A stretch of 64,000 nt of DNA from Allocatelliglobosispora scoriae (GTDB lineage Bacteria; Actinomycetota; Actinomycetes; Mycobacteriales; Micromonosporaceae), in contig NZ_JACHMN010000002.1 of the NCBI RefSeq assembly GCF_014204945.1, positions 4,363,001 to 4,427,000 on the forward strand, read 5' to 3'. The notes under the pieces were generated by a model that saw only the letters and a program-made list of their open reading frames with translations, ran no database searches and had not been told where the DNA came from. Within the stretch, counting starts at the first letter, position 1; the number at the start of each line of letters is the position of its first letter. Of this stretch, positions 26,203 to 34,413 are shown one piece after another. The translations under genes and the position numbers were made by a program.

Positions 26203-28916
26203 CGCAGCACCAGATCGGTAGCCGTCGTGTCGGGCGCGTCGAAGATCAGGTAGAGGTCGTGCACGCCGTCGACCGAGCTCGCCTGCGCCAGCGGGCCGCC
26301 CGGGGTCACCGTGGCGAGCACCTGTCCGGCGAACGGGTCGTCCAGACGCAGGGTCACCGACCTTCCGGTGCCGGAGAGGGCCGCCTGGCGTACCCCCGAG
26401 AGGGAGAGATTGTGGAAGCAGAGCCAGGCGCCCGCCTCGACCGCCTTGACCCCCGCGGCAGCTGGCGTGATCCCGCAGTATTCATCGTGGCCGATCACCG
26501 CGACGGGGCCGTCGGCCGCGCGCCGGGCGGCGATCGTGGTGCCGCGGACCGCGAGCGTCGCGGTGAGCCGGATGTCGGCGCTGGACCGGCCGACCATCAC
26601 CTTGTGCCGCGCCGACTCGACCACCATCGCGCCCGTCGTCACGTCCCAGAAGGCGAAGTCGTCGACGTTGATGTCGAGGGAGACCTCGCGGCTCTCGCCC
26701 GGCGCCAGCGTCAGCTTGGCGAAGGCGCGCAGCTGCCGCAGCGGCTGCTTGACCCGGGAACGCTGCTGGTGGGTGTATGCCTGCACGACCTCGGTGCCCG
26801 GCCGGAGCCCGACGTTGGTGACGGTGAGGCTCACCCGCACCGTCTCGCCCGCGATCGCGCTCTCCGCCGACAGGCGCAGGGCGGAGTAGTCGAAGGTGGT
26901 GTGCGACAGCCCGTGCCCGAAGGGGTAGAGCGGCGTGCCCCGGTAATAGAGATAGGTCGCGTCGTTGGTGATGATGTCGTAATCGAGCAGGTCGGGCAGC
27001 TCGGCAACGCTCCTGTACCACGTCTGCGGCAGCCGCCCGCCGGGGTCGGCCGCGCCGGTGAGCACCTCGGCGAGCGCGTTGCCGAGCTCCTGGCCCCCGT
27101 GCGAGGTCCAGAGCACCGCGGGCAGGTTGACCTCGGCCCAGACCGCCGCGTAGGGGTAGCTGCTCACCAGGACCGCAGCGGTGCTCTGGTTGGCGGCGTA
27201 GACCTCGCGGATCAACCGGTCCTGCGCGGGCGAGAGGGCCAGATCCAGCCGGTCCTCGGTCTCGCGGCCGTTGACGAGCGGGTGGTTGCCGACGAGCACG
27301 ATCGCCGCATCGGCCGCCGCCGCGACCTCGGCCGCCTGCACGGCGCCGTCGATCACGAGCTCCAGGTCGAAGACCCGCCGCTCGCCGTCGATGACGATCT
27401 CGGTGGTCGGGTTGCCGTCCGAGGCGTGGTGCAGCAGCTCGACGGTGCCGTCGCCCTGCTCGACCAGGCGGAACATCTCCCGCACCACCCACTCCGACGG
27501 GCCGGGGGAGTCGGCGGTGAGCGCGCCGTCGGCGTCGACCCGGACGAAGCGACCGGTGGCCGTCGAGCGCAGCGTCACCACGCCGTGGCCCCAGTCGAAG
27601 GCGTCGAATTCGCAACGGGTACGGCTCAGTCGAGCCCCGTCGGCGTCGACGACGAGGTAGCGGTCCTCGTAGCGCAGCGCGATCCGGTCCGTCCCCTCGG
27701 CGTAGGTCACGTTCGCCGCACCGAGCGCGGTCCGCAGCCCGTTGAGCGGCGTCACCGCGTAGGGCAGGGTCCCGCTGTACCAGTCCGTGAAGAGGTGGTC
27801 GGCGTGCGAGCCGATCACCGCGACCGTGCGGTGCTGGGCCGGGTCGAGCGGCAGCAGCTTGCACTCCGACTTGAGCAGCACGATCGACTCCCGGGCCGCC
27901 TCGCGCGCCAGCCGCCGGTGCTCGGCCTGGTCGACGGCGGTCCGGACGAAGGGGTTGCCCTCGGCGGCGTCGAACTCGCCGAGTCGGAAGCGGATCGTCA
28001 GCGCCCGCGACACCGCCCGGTCCACGTCGGCCTCGGTGATGAGGCCCTGCGCCAGCGCCTGCTCGAAGCGCCCGATCGTGACCTGCGAGTCGGTGCCCTG
28101 GTCGGTGAAGCTGTCGATGCCGGCGAGCAGCGCGGCGGCGTGGCTCGTCGCGTGATCGGCGAAGAAGTCCTGCTGTGCGGGGTCGGCGAGGTTGTTGGGC
28201 GCGTAGGCGTCGGAGACGACGAAGACCTCGTCGTCGGTCCAGCCCCGCAGCTCGTCGTTGATGAGCGGCGTCACGTGCGCCGGTGAACCGTTGACCAGGT
28301 TGTAGGCGGCCATCACGGCGACCGCGGCACCCTCGGAGATCGCCCTGCGGTAGGCGGGCAGCTCATATTCGTGCAGCACGCGGGGGCCGAGGTTGCTGTC
28401 GGTGCGGCAGCGGTCGGTCTCGTTGTTGTAGCCGAGGAAATGCTTCAGCGTCGGCGCCGTCTTCAGATATCGAGGGTGGTCCCCGCGCAGCCCCCACGAG
28501 TAGGCCGCCCCCATCGCCGCGGTGAGGAAGGCGTCCTCGCTGTAGCCCTCCTCGTTGCGGCCCCAGCGGGGATCGCGCAGCGGGTTGACGACGGGCGCCC
28601 AGACGTTGAGTCCGCATCGGGTCGGGTCGGTGTGGTGGAGCTCGCGTACCTCATCGCCCGTCGCGTCCCCGACCGCCCGGACCAGCTCCGGACTCCAGGT
28701 CGCGCCGAGGCCGACGGCCTGCGGGAAGACGGTCGCCTCGCCGAGCCAGGCGAGCCCGTGCAGGGCTTCGGTGCCGGTGGAGAAGGCGGCGACGTCGAGC
28801 CGGTGGATCGCGGGCTGGTGCTGGTGCAGCATCGCGACCTTTTCGGCGGGGGTGAGTCGGGCGAGGAGATCGGCGACCCGGTGGGGGAGCGGCAGCTCAG
28901 CGTTGCGGAAGTCCAT
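26199..28916 (-). CDS. Intracellular GH3 beta-glucosidase/xylosidase with inserted and C-terminal accessory domains
   Basis: A 905-residue protein without a signal peptide, hence cytoplasmic. The GH3 N-terminal barrel (about 10-345) holds DPRWGRNEEGYSED, KHFLGYNNE and the nucleophile region FVVSDAYAPNNL. The second GH3 domain resumes after an insertion and includes ADAAIVLVGNHPLVNGRETEDR and LPQTWY, with a fibronectin III-like domain near 685-760. Between the two GH3 halves (about 415-500) lies a beta-trefoil or fascin-like insertion (GRFVRVDADGALTADSPG). Residues about 780-905 resemble a CBM6-type lectin. It should cleave glucosides or xylosides from imported oligosaccharides. ATG 28916 is chosen because an earlier GTG (29021) lies inside a LacI operator. 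It is the first gene of an operon with lacI. Confidence 0.9.
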   Translation of the reverse strand: MDFRNAELPLPHRVADLLARLTPAEKVAMLHQHQPAIHRLDVAAFSTGTEALHGLAWLGEATVFPQAVGLGATWSPELVRAVGDATGDEVRELHHTDPTRCGLNVWAPVVNPLRDPRWGRNEEGYSEDAFLTAAMGAAYSWGLRGDHPRYLKTAPTLKHFLGYNNETDRCRTDSNLGPRVLHEYELPAYRRAISEGAAVAVMAAYNLVNGSPAHVTPLINDELRGWTDDEVFVVSDAYAPNNLADPAQQDFFADHATSHAAALLAGIDSFTDQGTDSQVTIGRFEQALAQGLITEADVDRAVSRALTIRFRLGEFDAAEGNPFVRTAVDQAEHRRLAREAARESIVLLKSECKLLPLDPAQHRTVAVIGSHADHLFTDWYSGTLPYAVTPLNGLRTALGAANVTYAEGTDRIALRYEDRYLVVDADGARLSRTRCEFDAFDWGHGVVTLRSTATGRFVRVDADGALTADSPGPSEWVVREMFRLVEQGDGTVELLHHASDGNPTTEIVIDGERRVFDLELVIDGAVQAAEVAAAADAAIVLVGNHPLVNGRETEDRLDLALSPAQDRLIREVYAANQSTAAVLVSSYPYAAVWAEVNLPAVLWTSHGGQELGNALAEVLTGAADPGGRLPQTWYRSVAELPDLLDYDIITNDATYLYYRGTPLYPFGHGLSHTTFDYSALRLSAESAIAGETVRVSLTVTNVGLRPGTEVVQAYTHQQRSRVKQPLRQLRAFAKLTLAPGESREVSLDINVDDFAFWDVTTGAMVVESARHKVMVGRSSADIRLTATLAVRGTTIAARRAADGPVAVIGHDEYCGITPAAAGVKAVEAGAWLCFHNLSLSGVRQAALSGTGRSVTLRLDDPFAGQVLATVTPGGPLAQASSVDGVHDLYLIFDAPDTTATDLVLR

Positions 28917-28933
28917 GACGCGCCAACCAATCT

Positions 28934-28949
28934 GTCGAAGCGCTTCGAC
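28934..28949. promoter_or_regulatory. LacI-type operator 1 of the GH3-lacI operon
   Basis: GTCGAAGCGCTTCGAC is a perfect 16-base palindrome with central AGCGCT, 18 bases upstream of the GH3 start (minus strand). Confidence 0.7.
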
Positions 28950-29006
28950 GCCCCACCTGAGGGAGCTTGATGTCTGAGGTGTTTCGGAGAGTTGACAAAG
29001 TTCTAC

Positions 29007-29020
29007 TGGAAGCGCTCCCA
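29007..29020. promoter_or_regulatory. LacI-type operator 2 of the GH3-lacI operon
   Basis: TGGAAGCGCTCCCA differs from the CebR box by one base and lies about 91 bases upstream of the GH3 start. Two sites 72 bases apart could support looping by a tetrameric repressor. Confidence 0.75.
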
Positions 29021-29070
29021 CGCGTCAAGTGTTTCGATGCGTTGAACGCGATTTGGATGTGCCGCGAGGT

Positions 29071-29130
29071 CGCAACTCTTCAAGAGTTGGTCCTAAAGAC
29101 TCTTTAAGGACCAACTCTTGAAGAGTTGCG
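29071..29130. repeat. Nested long palindrome made of two family B repeats
   Basis: Arms of about 29 bases (29071-29099 and 29101-29130) are complementary apart from one extra A. Each arm itself contains the family B palindrome CAACTCTT-C/G-AAGAGTTG. The structure can fold as one long hairpin or as two short ones. It lies just downstream of the ROK gene (stop at 29142, minus strand) and may be its terminator. Confidence 0.85.
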
Positions 29131-29141
29131 GCGGAGTGTTG

Positions 29142-30362
29142 CTACGGAGTGGGGAGGATGCCGGAGTCGATGGTGTCGAGGACCTGGGCGGCACCGCCGG
29201 TCGCGGCGGCACCGTGGTCCAGCATGGACGCGACGATCCGGGTGCCGCCCTCGTCGGGTGCGACCGACCGCAGCGTCAGCTCGGCCTGAGCCGGTGGCAG
29301 CAGCCACGGCGCGAGCCGCACGAAGTAGCCGCCGAGGATGACCACCTCGGGATTGATCAGGTTGGCGACGGTCGCGATGCCGTGGCCGAGGTCCCGGCCG
29401 ACCCCCTCCAGCGCCGCGAGCACCGCCGGATCCTTGCCCTTGGCCCGGCGGACCACCTCGTCGACCTCGGGTTCGAGGTCGGTGAGCGTGCCGTCGTGCG
29501 TCGAGTCCGGCATCGCCCGCGCGATGAGAGCGCTGATCCCGGCGAGCGCCTCCAGGCAGCCGCGCCGCCCGCAGCCGCAGACCGGACCGGTCGGATCGAT
29601 GAGCAGGTGGCCGAACTCGCCCGCGTATCCGCGCTCGCCGCGCAGCAGCCGGCCGTCGCTGATGATGCCCGCGCCGATGCCGACCTCGCCGGTCAGGTAA
29701 ATCAGGTTGTTGGTCGTCGCGTAGCCGCCGTAGCGCTGCTCGGCGAGGACCGCGAGGTTGGCGTCGTTGTCGACCGAGACCGGGAAGGACGGGTTGCCCA
29801 GCGCGCTGCGCAGGGCGGAGCGCAGGTCCACGTCGTGCCAGCGCAGGTTGGGCGCGAGCCGCACGACGCCCTCACCATCGACCAGTCCGGGTACGGCGAT
29901 CGTCACCCCGAGCGTCTGCCGGCCCTCCTTGGCGACCCGGCCGACCGCACGCTTGGCGAGGGCGGCGACCGCTGCCGCGGCCTGGCCCGGCGTGGAGGAG
30001 AGCCCGGCGAAGGAGCGCCGCCACGAGAGCAGCCGCTCGCCGCCGAGATCGATCGCGACCGCCGTCAGGTAGTCGGCGTTGATCTCGAGCCCGATCGCGG
30101 CGTAGGGCGAGCCGTCGATGACGAGCATCGTGGCCGGCCGGCCGATCCGGCGCTCGGTGAGCCCGGTCTCCCGGACCAGCCGCCGATCGATGAGATCGGC
30201 GACGAGGCTGGAGACCGTGGCCTTGTTGAGCCCGGTGGCGGCGGCGATCTCGGCGCGCGAGCACGGCGCGTTGACGCGCAGGTAGCGGAGCACGACGGCG
30301 AGGTTGGTGGCACGCACATCGGCGAAGTCGGCCGGTTGCGGCCCTCCCGTGGTCGTGATCAC
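29142..30362 (-). CDS. ROK-family transcriptional repressor (XylR/NagC type)
   Basis: A 406-residue regulator. A winged helix at the N-terminus (SRAEIAAATGLNKATVSSLVADLIDRRLV, about 34-62) is followed by a sugar-kinase-fold domain. The kinase-like part has the ROK signature zinc motif CGCGRRGCLEAL (about 262-273), preceded by the His motif GEFGHLLIDP, and an ATP-fold DNDANLAVLAE region. The full catalytic ATP-binding set of glucokinases is degraded, as in repressors. It is divergent from the ABC sugar importer. A 26-base motif at 30545-30570, shared with the GH31-xylAB promoter, is the candidate operator, pointing to a xylose-type repressor. Confidence 0.9.
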   Translation of the reverse strand: MITTTGGPQPADFADVRATNLAVVLRYLRVNAPCSRAEIAAATGLNKATVSSLVADLIDRRLVRETGLTERRIGRPATMLVIDGSPYAAIGLEINADYLTAVAIDLGGERLLSWRRSFAGLSSTPGQAAAAVAALAKRAVGRVAKEGRQTLGVTIAVPGLVDGEGVVRLAPNLRWHDVDLRSALRSALGNPSFPVSVDNDANLAVLAEQRYGGYATTNNLIYLTGEVGIGAGIISDGRLLRGERGYAGEFGHLLIDPTGPVCGCGRRGCLEALAGISALIARAMPDSTHDGTLTDLEPEVDEVVRRAKGKDPAVLAALEGVGRDLGHGIATVANLINPEVVILGGYFVRLAPWLLPPAQAELTLRSVAPDEGGTRIVASMLDHGAAATGGAAQVLDTIDSGILPTP

Positions 30363-30544
30363 CCTTGGCTCCCGTGCCCTCCGTCGTGTTGCGCTGCGGC
30401 CTCATCATGCCGCATCGACTCGCCATGAGTCATCGGCGCTCCTCCTGGACTTGCGTCGCGGCGTCGATCCGCGAGCGGCGTGGGGTGGGTGAGCGAGTAA
30501 CCGGGAGGAAACGAGGCCTTGTGGCACCCGTCACCGTCGAGTAA

Positions 30545-30570
30545 TTTGTTTAGTCGTAAGACGAACTAAC
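30545..30570. promoter_or_regulatory. Candidate ROK operator upstream of the ABC importer
   Basis: A 26-base site of the form TTTGTTT-N12-AACTAAC with half-palindromic ends. It lies 60 bases upstream of the binding-protein start codon. The same length and ends occur at 40803-40828 (reverse orientation); about 17 of 26 bases agree, including an AGA near the centre. Confidence 0.7.
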
Positions 30571-30629
30571 TGTACCCGAGAACCACCCCGCAACACACCC
30601 CATTTTCCTGATGACGAAGGGAGTGAGCC

Positions 30630-32303
30630 GTGCGTAACCCTCTTTCGGGCGCGGCCACCGACCGACGTACGTTTCTCGCGCTGACCGGATTGAGTGCCGC
30701 GGCCGTCGCCGGTGGCGGCGTGCTCTCCGGCTGCAGCGAGAAGACCAGCGGCAAGGGCGCCGTCGAGACGGGTGACCAGGCGCTCCTGCCGAAATACCAG
30801 CCGGTCTCCGCGGTCGCCGCCGACGTGCCCGGTGTCCCACCGGTCGCGAACGGCTTCGCGAAATACCCCGCCAACCTCGTCGACGCGATCACCGAGATCC
30901 CCGGCAAGAGCGGTGCCAAGGCCACCGCGATGACGCCCTACTGGGGGCCGACCCCGCCCGGGCTCGGCAGCAACGCCTTCTACGACGCGGTCAACGCCGA
31001 ACTCGGCATCCCGATCGACTTCACCATCCAGGACGGCAACAAGTACGGCGAGAAGCTCAGCGCCCTGCTCGGCGCCCGCGACGTGCCGGACCTCCTCTGC
31101 GTCCCGTCCTGGGAGTACGGCAAGATCCCGAAGTTCGCGGACGCCGTCGCGGCGCTCTTCGAGGACCTCACGCCCTACCTCGCCGGGGACAAGGCGGCCG
31201 CCTACCCGATGCTCGCCTCGCTCGGCGACAACAACTGGCGCTACGCCATCTGGAACGGCAAGCTCGCCTCCATCCCGTGGCCGACCGACTCCACCCCCTT
31301 CCCGTGGGCGCTCTTCTACCGCAAGGACCTCACCGACGCGGCCGGGATCGCCGTACCGAAGAGCGGTGACGAGCTCTACCAGGTGCTGAAGAAGGCGACC
31401 GACCCGGCCAAGGGCATCTACGGCTGCAACGGCATCTTCGACATCGTCCAGATGTACTTCAAGGTGCCCGGCTCCACCGGCGGCTGGCGCAAGAAGGCGG
31501 GCGGCGGTCTGGAGCACAAGTACGAGACCGCGGAGTACAAGGCCGCGCTCGAGTTCACCGCCCGGCTCTTCGCCGAAGGCCTCGTCCACCCCGACATCGT
31601 GGCGAGCAAGGGCAGCGACTCCAAGACCCTCTTCTCCGGCGGCAAGATCCTGTTCATGCAGGACGGCCCAGGTGCCTGGCAGGGCATTCAGAAGGACCAG
31701 TCGAAGATCACCCCGTCGTTCAACATGCAGCCCGTGCCGCTCTTCTCCGCCACCGGCGGGGACCCGCTGCAGTGGGGGAGCACGGCCCCGATCTTCTACA
31801 CCTTCATCAAGAAGGGGCTCGGCAAGGACCGGGTCGAGGAGCTGCTGCGTGTGCTGAACTGGTGCGCCGCGCCGTTCGGGACCAAGGAGTACGAGCTGCG
31901 GCAGTTCGGCAAGGAGGGTGTGCACTTCACGCGGGGTCCCGATGGGGCGCCGGTGGGCAATGCGCTGGCGCAGAAGGAGATCGCCTTCCAGTACGGGTTC
32001 ATCGTGGGGCGGAACCCGGCGATCGTCGGGGACCCGGCCACGCCTAACTATGTTCAGGACCTCATCGGCTGGGCCAACTCGTCGGTGAAGTATCTGGAGA
32101 CCGATCCCTGGGCGGGGTTGAAGTTGGAGAACCCGGCCAACTACTCGAAGATCGGGCAGCCGACGGAGGACAAGATCCAGGACGTGCTGCGTGGTCGGCG
32201 GCCGGTTTCTGATCTGGCCTCGATTGTTTCGGAGTGGAAGGCCGGGGGTGGCGACGAGGGGCGGGACTTCCTTGCTTCTGCTCTCTCCTCCAGCGGTCGC
32301 TGA
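30630..32303 (+). CDS. ABC sugar transporter substrate-binding lipoprotein
   Basis: A 557-residue extracellular binding protein of the LplA/oligosaccharide type (large family, usual length 500-560). The N-terminus has a twin-arginine-like signal DRRTFLALTGLSAAAVAGG and a lipobox LSGC, so it is probably a Tat-exported lipoprotein anchored at C35. The mature part has YWGPTPPG, LPDLLCVPSWEYG-like and GKLASIPWP blocks typical of the family. GTG 30630 is preceded by AAGGGAG. It is the first gene of an importer operon; the ligand is probably a xylo- or xyloglucan-derived oligosaccharide, judged from the shared operator with the alpha-xylosidase operon. Confidence 0.9.
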   Translation: MRNPLSGAATDRRTFLALTGLSAAAVAGGGVLSGCSEKTSGKGAVETGDQALLPKYQPVSAVAADVPGVPPVANGFAKYPANLVDAITEIPGKSGAKATAMTPYWGPTPPGLGSNAFYDAVNAELGIPIDFTIQDGNKYGEKLSALLGARDVPDLLCVPSWEYGKIPKFADAVAALFEDLTPYLAGDKAAAYPMLASLGDNNWRYAIWNGKLASIPWPTDSTPFPWALFYRKDLTDAAGIAVPKSGDELYQVLKKATDPAKGIYGCNGIFDIVQMYFKVPGSTGGWRKKAGGGLEHKYETAEYKAALEFTARLFAEGLVHPDIVASKGSDSKTLFSGGKILFMQDGPGAWQGIQKDQSKITPSFNMQPVPLFSATGGDPLQWGSTAPIFYTFIKKGLGKDRVEELLRVLNWCAAPFGTKEYELRQFGKEGVHFTRGPDGAPVGNALAQKEIAFQYGFIVGRNPAIVGDPATPNYVQDLIGWANSSVKYLETDPWAGLKLENPANYSKIGQPTEDKIQDVLRGRRPVSDLASIVSEWKAGGGDEGRDFLASALSSSGR

Positions 32304-32321
32304 TTGCTCGCTGGTGGGCGG

Positions 32322-32387
32322 TCAGGTGCCTCGGGTGAGTCCCTCCGGGCGGTCAGGCTTGATCCCGGCGGGACTCACCCGAGGCAC
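32322..32387. terminator. Long hairpin between binding protein and permease genes
   Basis: Two perfectly complementary 20-base arms (32322-32341 and 32368-32387, AGGTGCCTCGGGTGAGTCCC and complement) flank a 26-base loop. It lies 19 bases after the binding-protein stop and 64 bases before the permease start. This placement suggests partial termination or mRNA 3' protection, giving excess binding protein over permease. Confidence 0.75.
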
Positions 32388-32450
32388 CTAACCGCGTCGT
32401 GGTCGCGGTGAGCATTTACCTCATGCTTTTTTACAGATTGACGGTTGGAC

Positions 32451-33392
32451 ATGGTGGTCAGGCGTAAGAGTTTCGGGGCGCGGTGGGCTCGGGATTGGCC
32501 GTTGCTCGCCATGACCGCGCCGGCTGCCGTGTTGCTGCTGTTGTTCCACTACCTGCCCACGTTGGGGAACGTCATTGCGTTTCAGGACTACAACGCCTGG
32601 GTGGGCGACTCGGTCGTCGACTCGTTTGTGGAGAGTCCGTGGATCGGGTTCGGGAATTTCGCAGAGCTGTTCGAGGATCCGCTGTTCTGGGATGCGCTGT
32701 GGAACACGCTGTTCCTGACGCTGTTTCAGCTGGTGTTCTTCTTCCCGTTGCCGATCTTCCTGGCGATTCTGCTGAACAGTGTGGTCTCGGCTCGGCTGCG
32801 GACCTTCATCCAGGGCGTTGTCTATCTGCCGCACTTCTTCAGCTGGGTGCTGGTCATCACGTTCTTCGTGCAGATGCTGGGCGGGGCCGGGTTGCTGGCG
32901 CAGACGATGCACGAAGGGGGGATGACGCCGTGGAACATCATGACGAATCCGGACACGTTCTTCCTGCTGGTGACCTCGGAAGGGGTGTGGAAGGACGTGG
33001 GGTGGGGGACGATCGTCTTCCTCGCCGCGCTCTCGGGGATCGACACGAATTTGTACGAGGCTTCTGCATCTGATGGGGCCGGGCGGTGGCGGCGGTTGTG
33101 GCACATCACGCTGCCGGGGCTTCGGCCGGTGATCGTGCTGCTGCTGATCCTGCGGATGGGTGACGCGCTCAGCGTGGGGTTCGAACAGTTCGTGCTGCAG
33201 CGGGATGCCGTCGGCTATCAGGCTGCCGAGGTGCTCGACACGTACGTGTATTACCACTCGATTGCGGTGACCGACTACGGGCTCGGTGCTGCTGCGGGCC
33301 TCTTCAAGGGGGCGATCGGGCTGGTGCTGATCCTGCTCGCCAACCGGCTCGCGCACCGCCTGGGCGAACAAGGGGTGTACGCCAAGTCATGA
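32451..33392 (+). CDS. ABC sugar transporter permease (LplB-like)
   Basis: A 313-residue inner-membrane permease with six hydrophobic segments. The EAA coupling motif appears as YEASASDGAGRWRRLWHITLPGLRPV (about 200-225), which contacts the ATPase. The ATG at 32451 is used; an in-frame TTG six bases earlier is an alternative and neither has a strong ribosome site. Its stop overlaps the next permease start by four bases (ATGA). No ATPase gene is in this operon, so a shared MsiK-type ATPase elsewhere in the genome is likely. Confidence 0.9.
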   Translation: MVVRRKSFGARWARDWPLLAMTAPAAVLLLLFHYLPTLGNVIAFQDYNAWVGDSVVDSFVESPWIGFGNFAELFEDPLFWDALWNTLFLTLFQLVFFFPLPIFLAILLNSVVSARLRTFIQGVVYLPHFFSWVLVITFFVQMLGGAGLLAQTMHEGGMTPWNIMTNPDTFFLLVTSEGVWKDVGWGTIVFLAALSGIDTNLYEASASDGAGRWRRLWHITLPGLRPVIVLLLILRMGDALSVGFEQFVLQRDAVGYQAAEVLDTYVYYHSIAVTDYGLGAAAGLFKGAIGLVLILLANRLAHRLGEQGVYAKS

Positions 33393-34309
33393 CCACGCTG
33401 CCTGCTGCTCGACGCCGTGCCCGCAACCGTCCCGCCTGGGAGGAACCGCCCAGCCTGATCGGGCTGCTGGGCAAGGGGACCGTGCTCACCCTCGTCGTAC
33501 TCGCCGTCGTTTTTCCGCTCTGGTCCGTGCTCGTCACCAGCCTCTCGTCGCGGCAGACGATCAATGAGGCGGGCGGGATGGTCGTCATCCCCCGCGGGTT
33601 CGACCCCGGTGCGTACGTGACGATCTTCTCCGGGGGTCAGGTGGCCCGCGCGGTCTGGGTGAGCCTGATCGTGGCGGTCGGCGGCACCCTGTTCAGCATG
33701 GTGCTGACCGTGCTCGCCGCCTACGGGCTGTCGCGGCCCGGGTCGCTGTTCCACCGGCCGCTGCTCTTCCTCTTCCTGCTGACCTTTCTGATCTATCCCG
33801 GCCTGGTCACGAAATACCTCGTCGTGACCAGCCTCTTCCACCTCAAGGACAACCTGCTCGCCCTGATCGTGCCCAGCGCGATCAACGTCTTCAACCTCAT
33901 CGTCGTCCGCGCCTTCTTCATGAACGTGCCCACCGAGCTGGTGGACAGCGCGCGCATCGACGGCGCGGGGGAGTGGCGGATCCTGACCCAGATCATGATG
34001 CCGCTCTCCAAAGCGGTGATCGCCGTCGTCGGGCTCTTCTACGCCGTCGGCTACTGGAACATCTACTTCGACGCCGTGCTCTACATCGACGACAACAACC
34101 TGCAGCCGATCCAGCGAGTGCTGCAGAGCTACATCCTCGCCGGTCAGGCACCACAGGTCGGAGTCGCCGGGTCGTTCTCGGTGATGCCGCCGACGATCGC
34201 GGTGAAGATGGCGGTCGTCATCATCGTGGTGATCCCGGCGATGGTCGTCTATCCCTTCGTGCAGAAGCACTTCACCAAGGGAGTCATCAGCGGGGCCATC
34301 AAGGGCTAG
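33389..34309 (+). CDS. ABC sugar transporter permease (LplC/YtcP-like)
   Basis: A 306-residue permease, second subunit of the importer. The N-terminus is polar and Arg-rich, then six hydrophobic segments follow. The EAA-type loop reads VDSARIDGAGEWRILTQIMMPLSKAV (about 191-216). The C-terminus FVQKHFTKGVISGAIKG is the conserved end of this permease subfamily. The start overlaps the stop of the first permease, so the two are translationally coupled. The operon ends in the large palindrome at 34312. Confidence 0.92.
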   Translation: MTTLPAARRRARNRPAWEEPPSLIGLLGKGTVLTLVVLAVVFPLWSVLVTSLSSRQTINEAGGMVVIPRGFDPGAYVTIFSGGQVARAVWVSLIVAVGGTLFSMVLTVLAAYGLSRPGSLFHRPLLFLFLLTFLIYPGLVTKYLVVTSLFHLKDNLLALIVPSAINVFNLIVVRAFFMNVPTELVDSARIDGAGEWRILTQIMMPLSKAVIAVVGLFYAVGYWNIYFDAVLYIDDNNLQPIQRVLQSYILAGQAPQVGVAGSFSVMPPTIAVKMAVVIIVVIPAMVVYPFVQKHFTKGVISGAIKG

Positions 34310-34311
34310 GC

Positions 34312-34412
34312 GCGCCTGTCATGTGGCCGCGGGCGGCGTTGCTCGTCGCCTTGTGTGCAAACAGCGCACACGGCGGCGCCGTGCGCCCTGCCGGCCACCA
34401 CATGACAGGCGC
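34312..34412. terminator. Large bidirectional stem-loop between convergent genes
   Basis: Outer arms of 15 bases (34312-34326 and 34398-34412, GCGCCTGTCATGTGG and complement) enclose an inner hairpin around GTGTGC...GCGCACAC (about 34360-34380). It fills almost the whole space between the second permease stop (34309) and the stop of the convergent gene at 34414. Confidence 0.75.
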
Positions 34413-34413
34413 T

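Noticed and set aside
28917-29021. An upstream GTG start for the GH3 gene
   Set aside because: It lies inside a LacI-type operator and the added residues do not fit GH3 N-termini.
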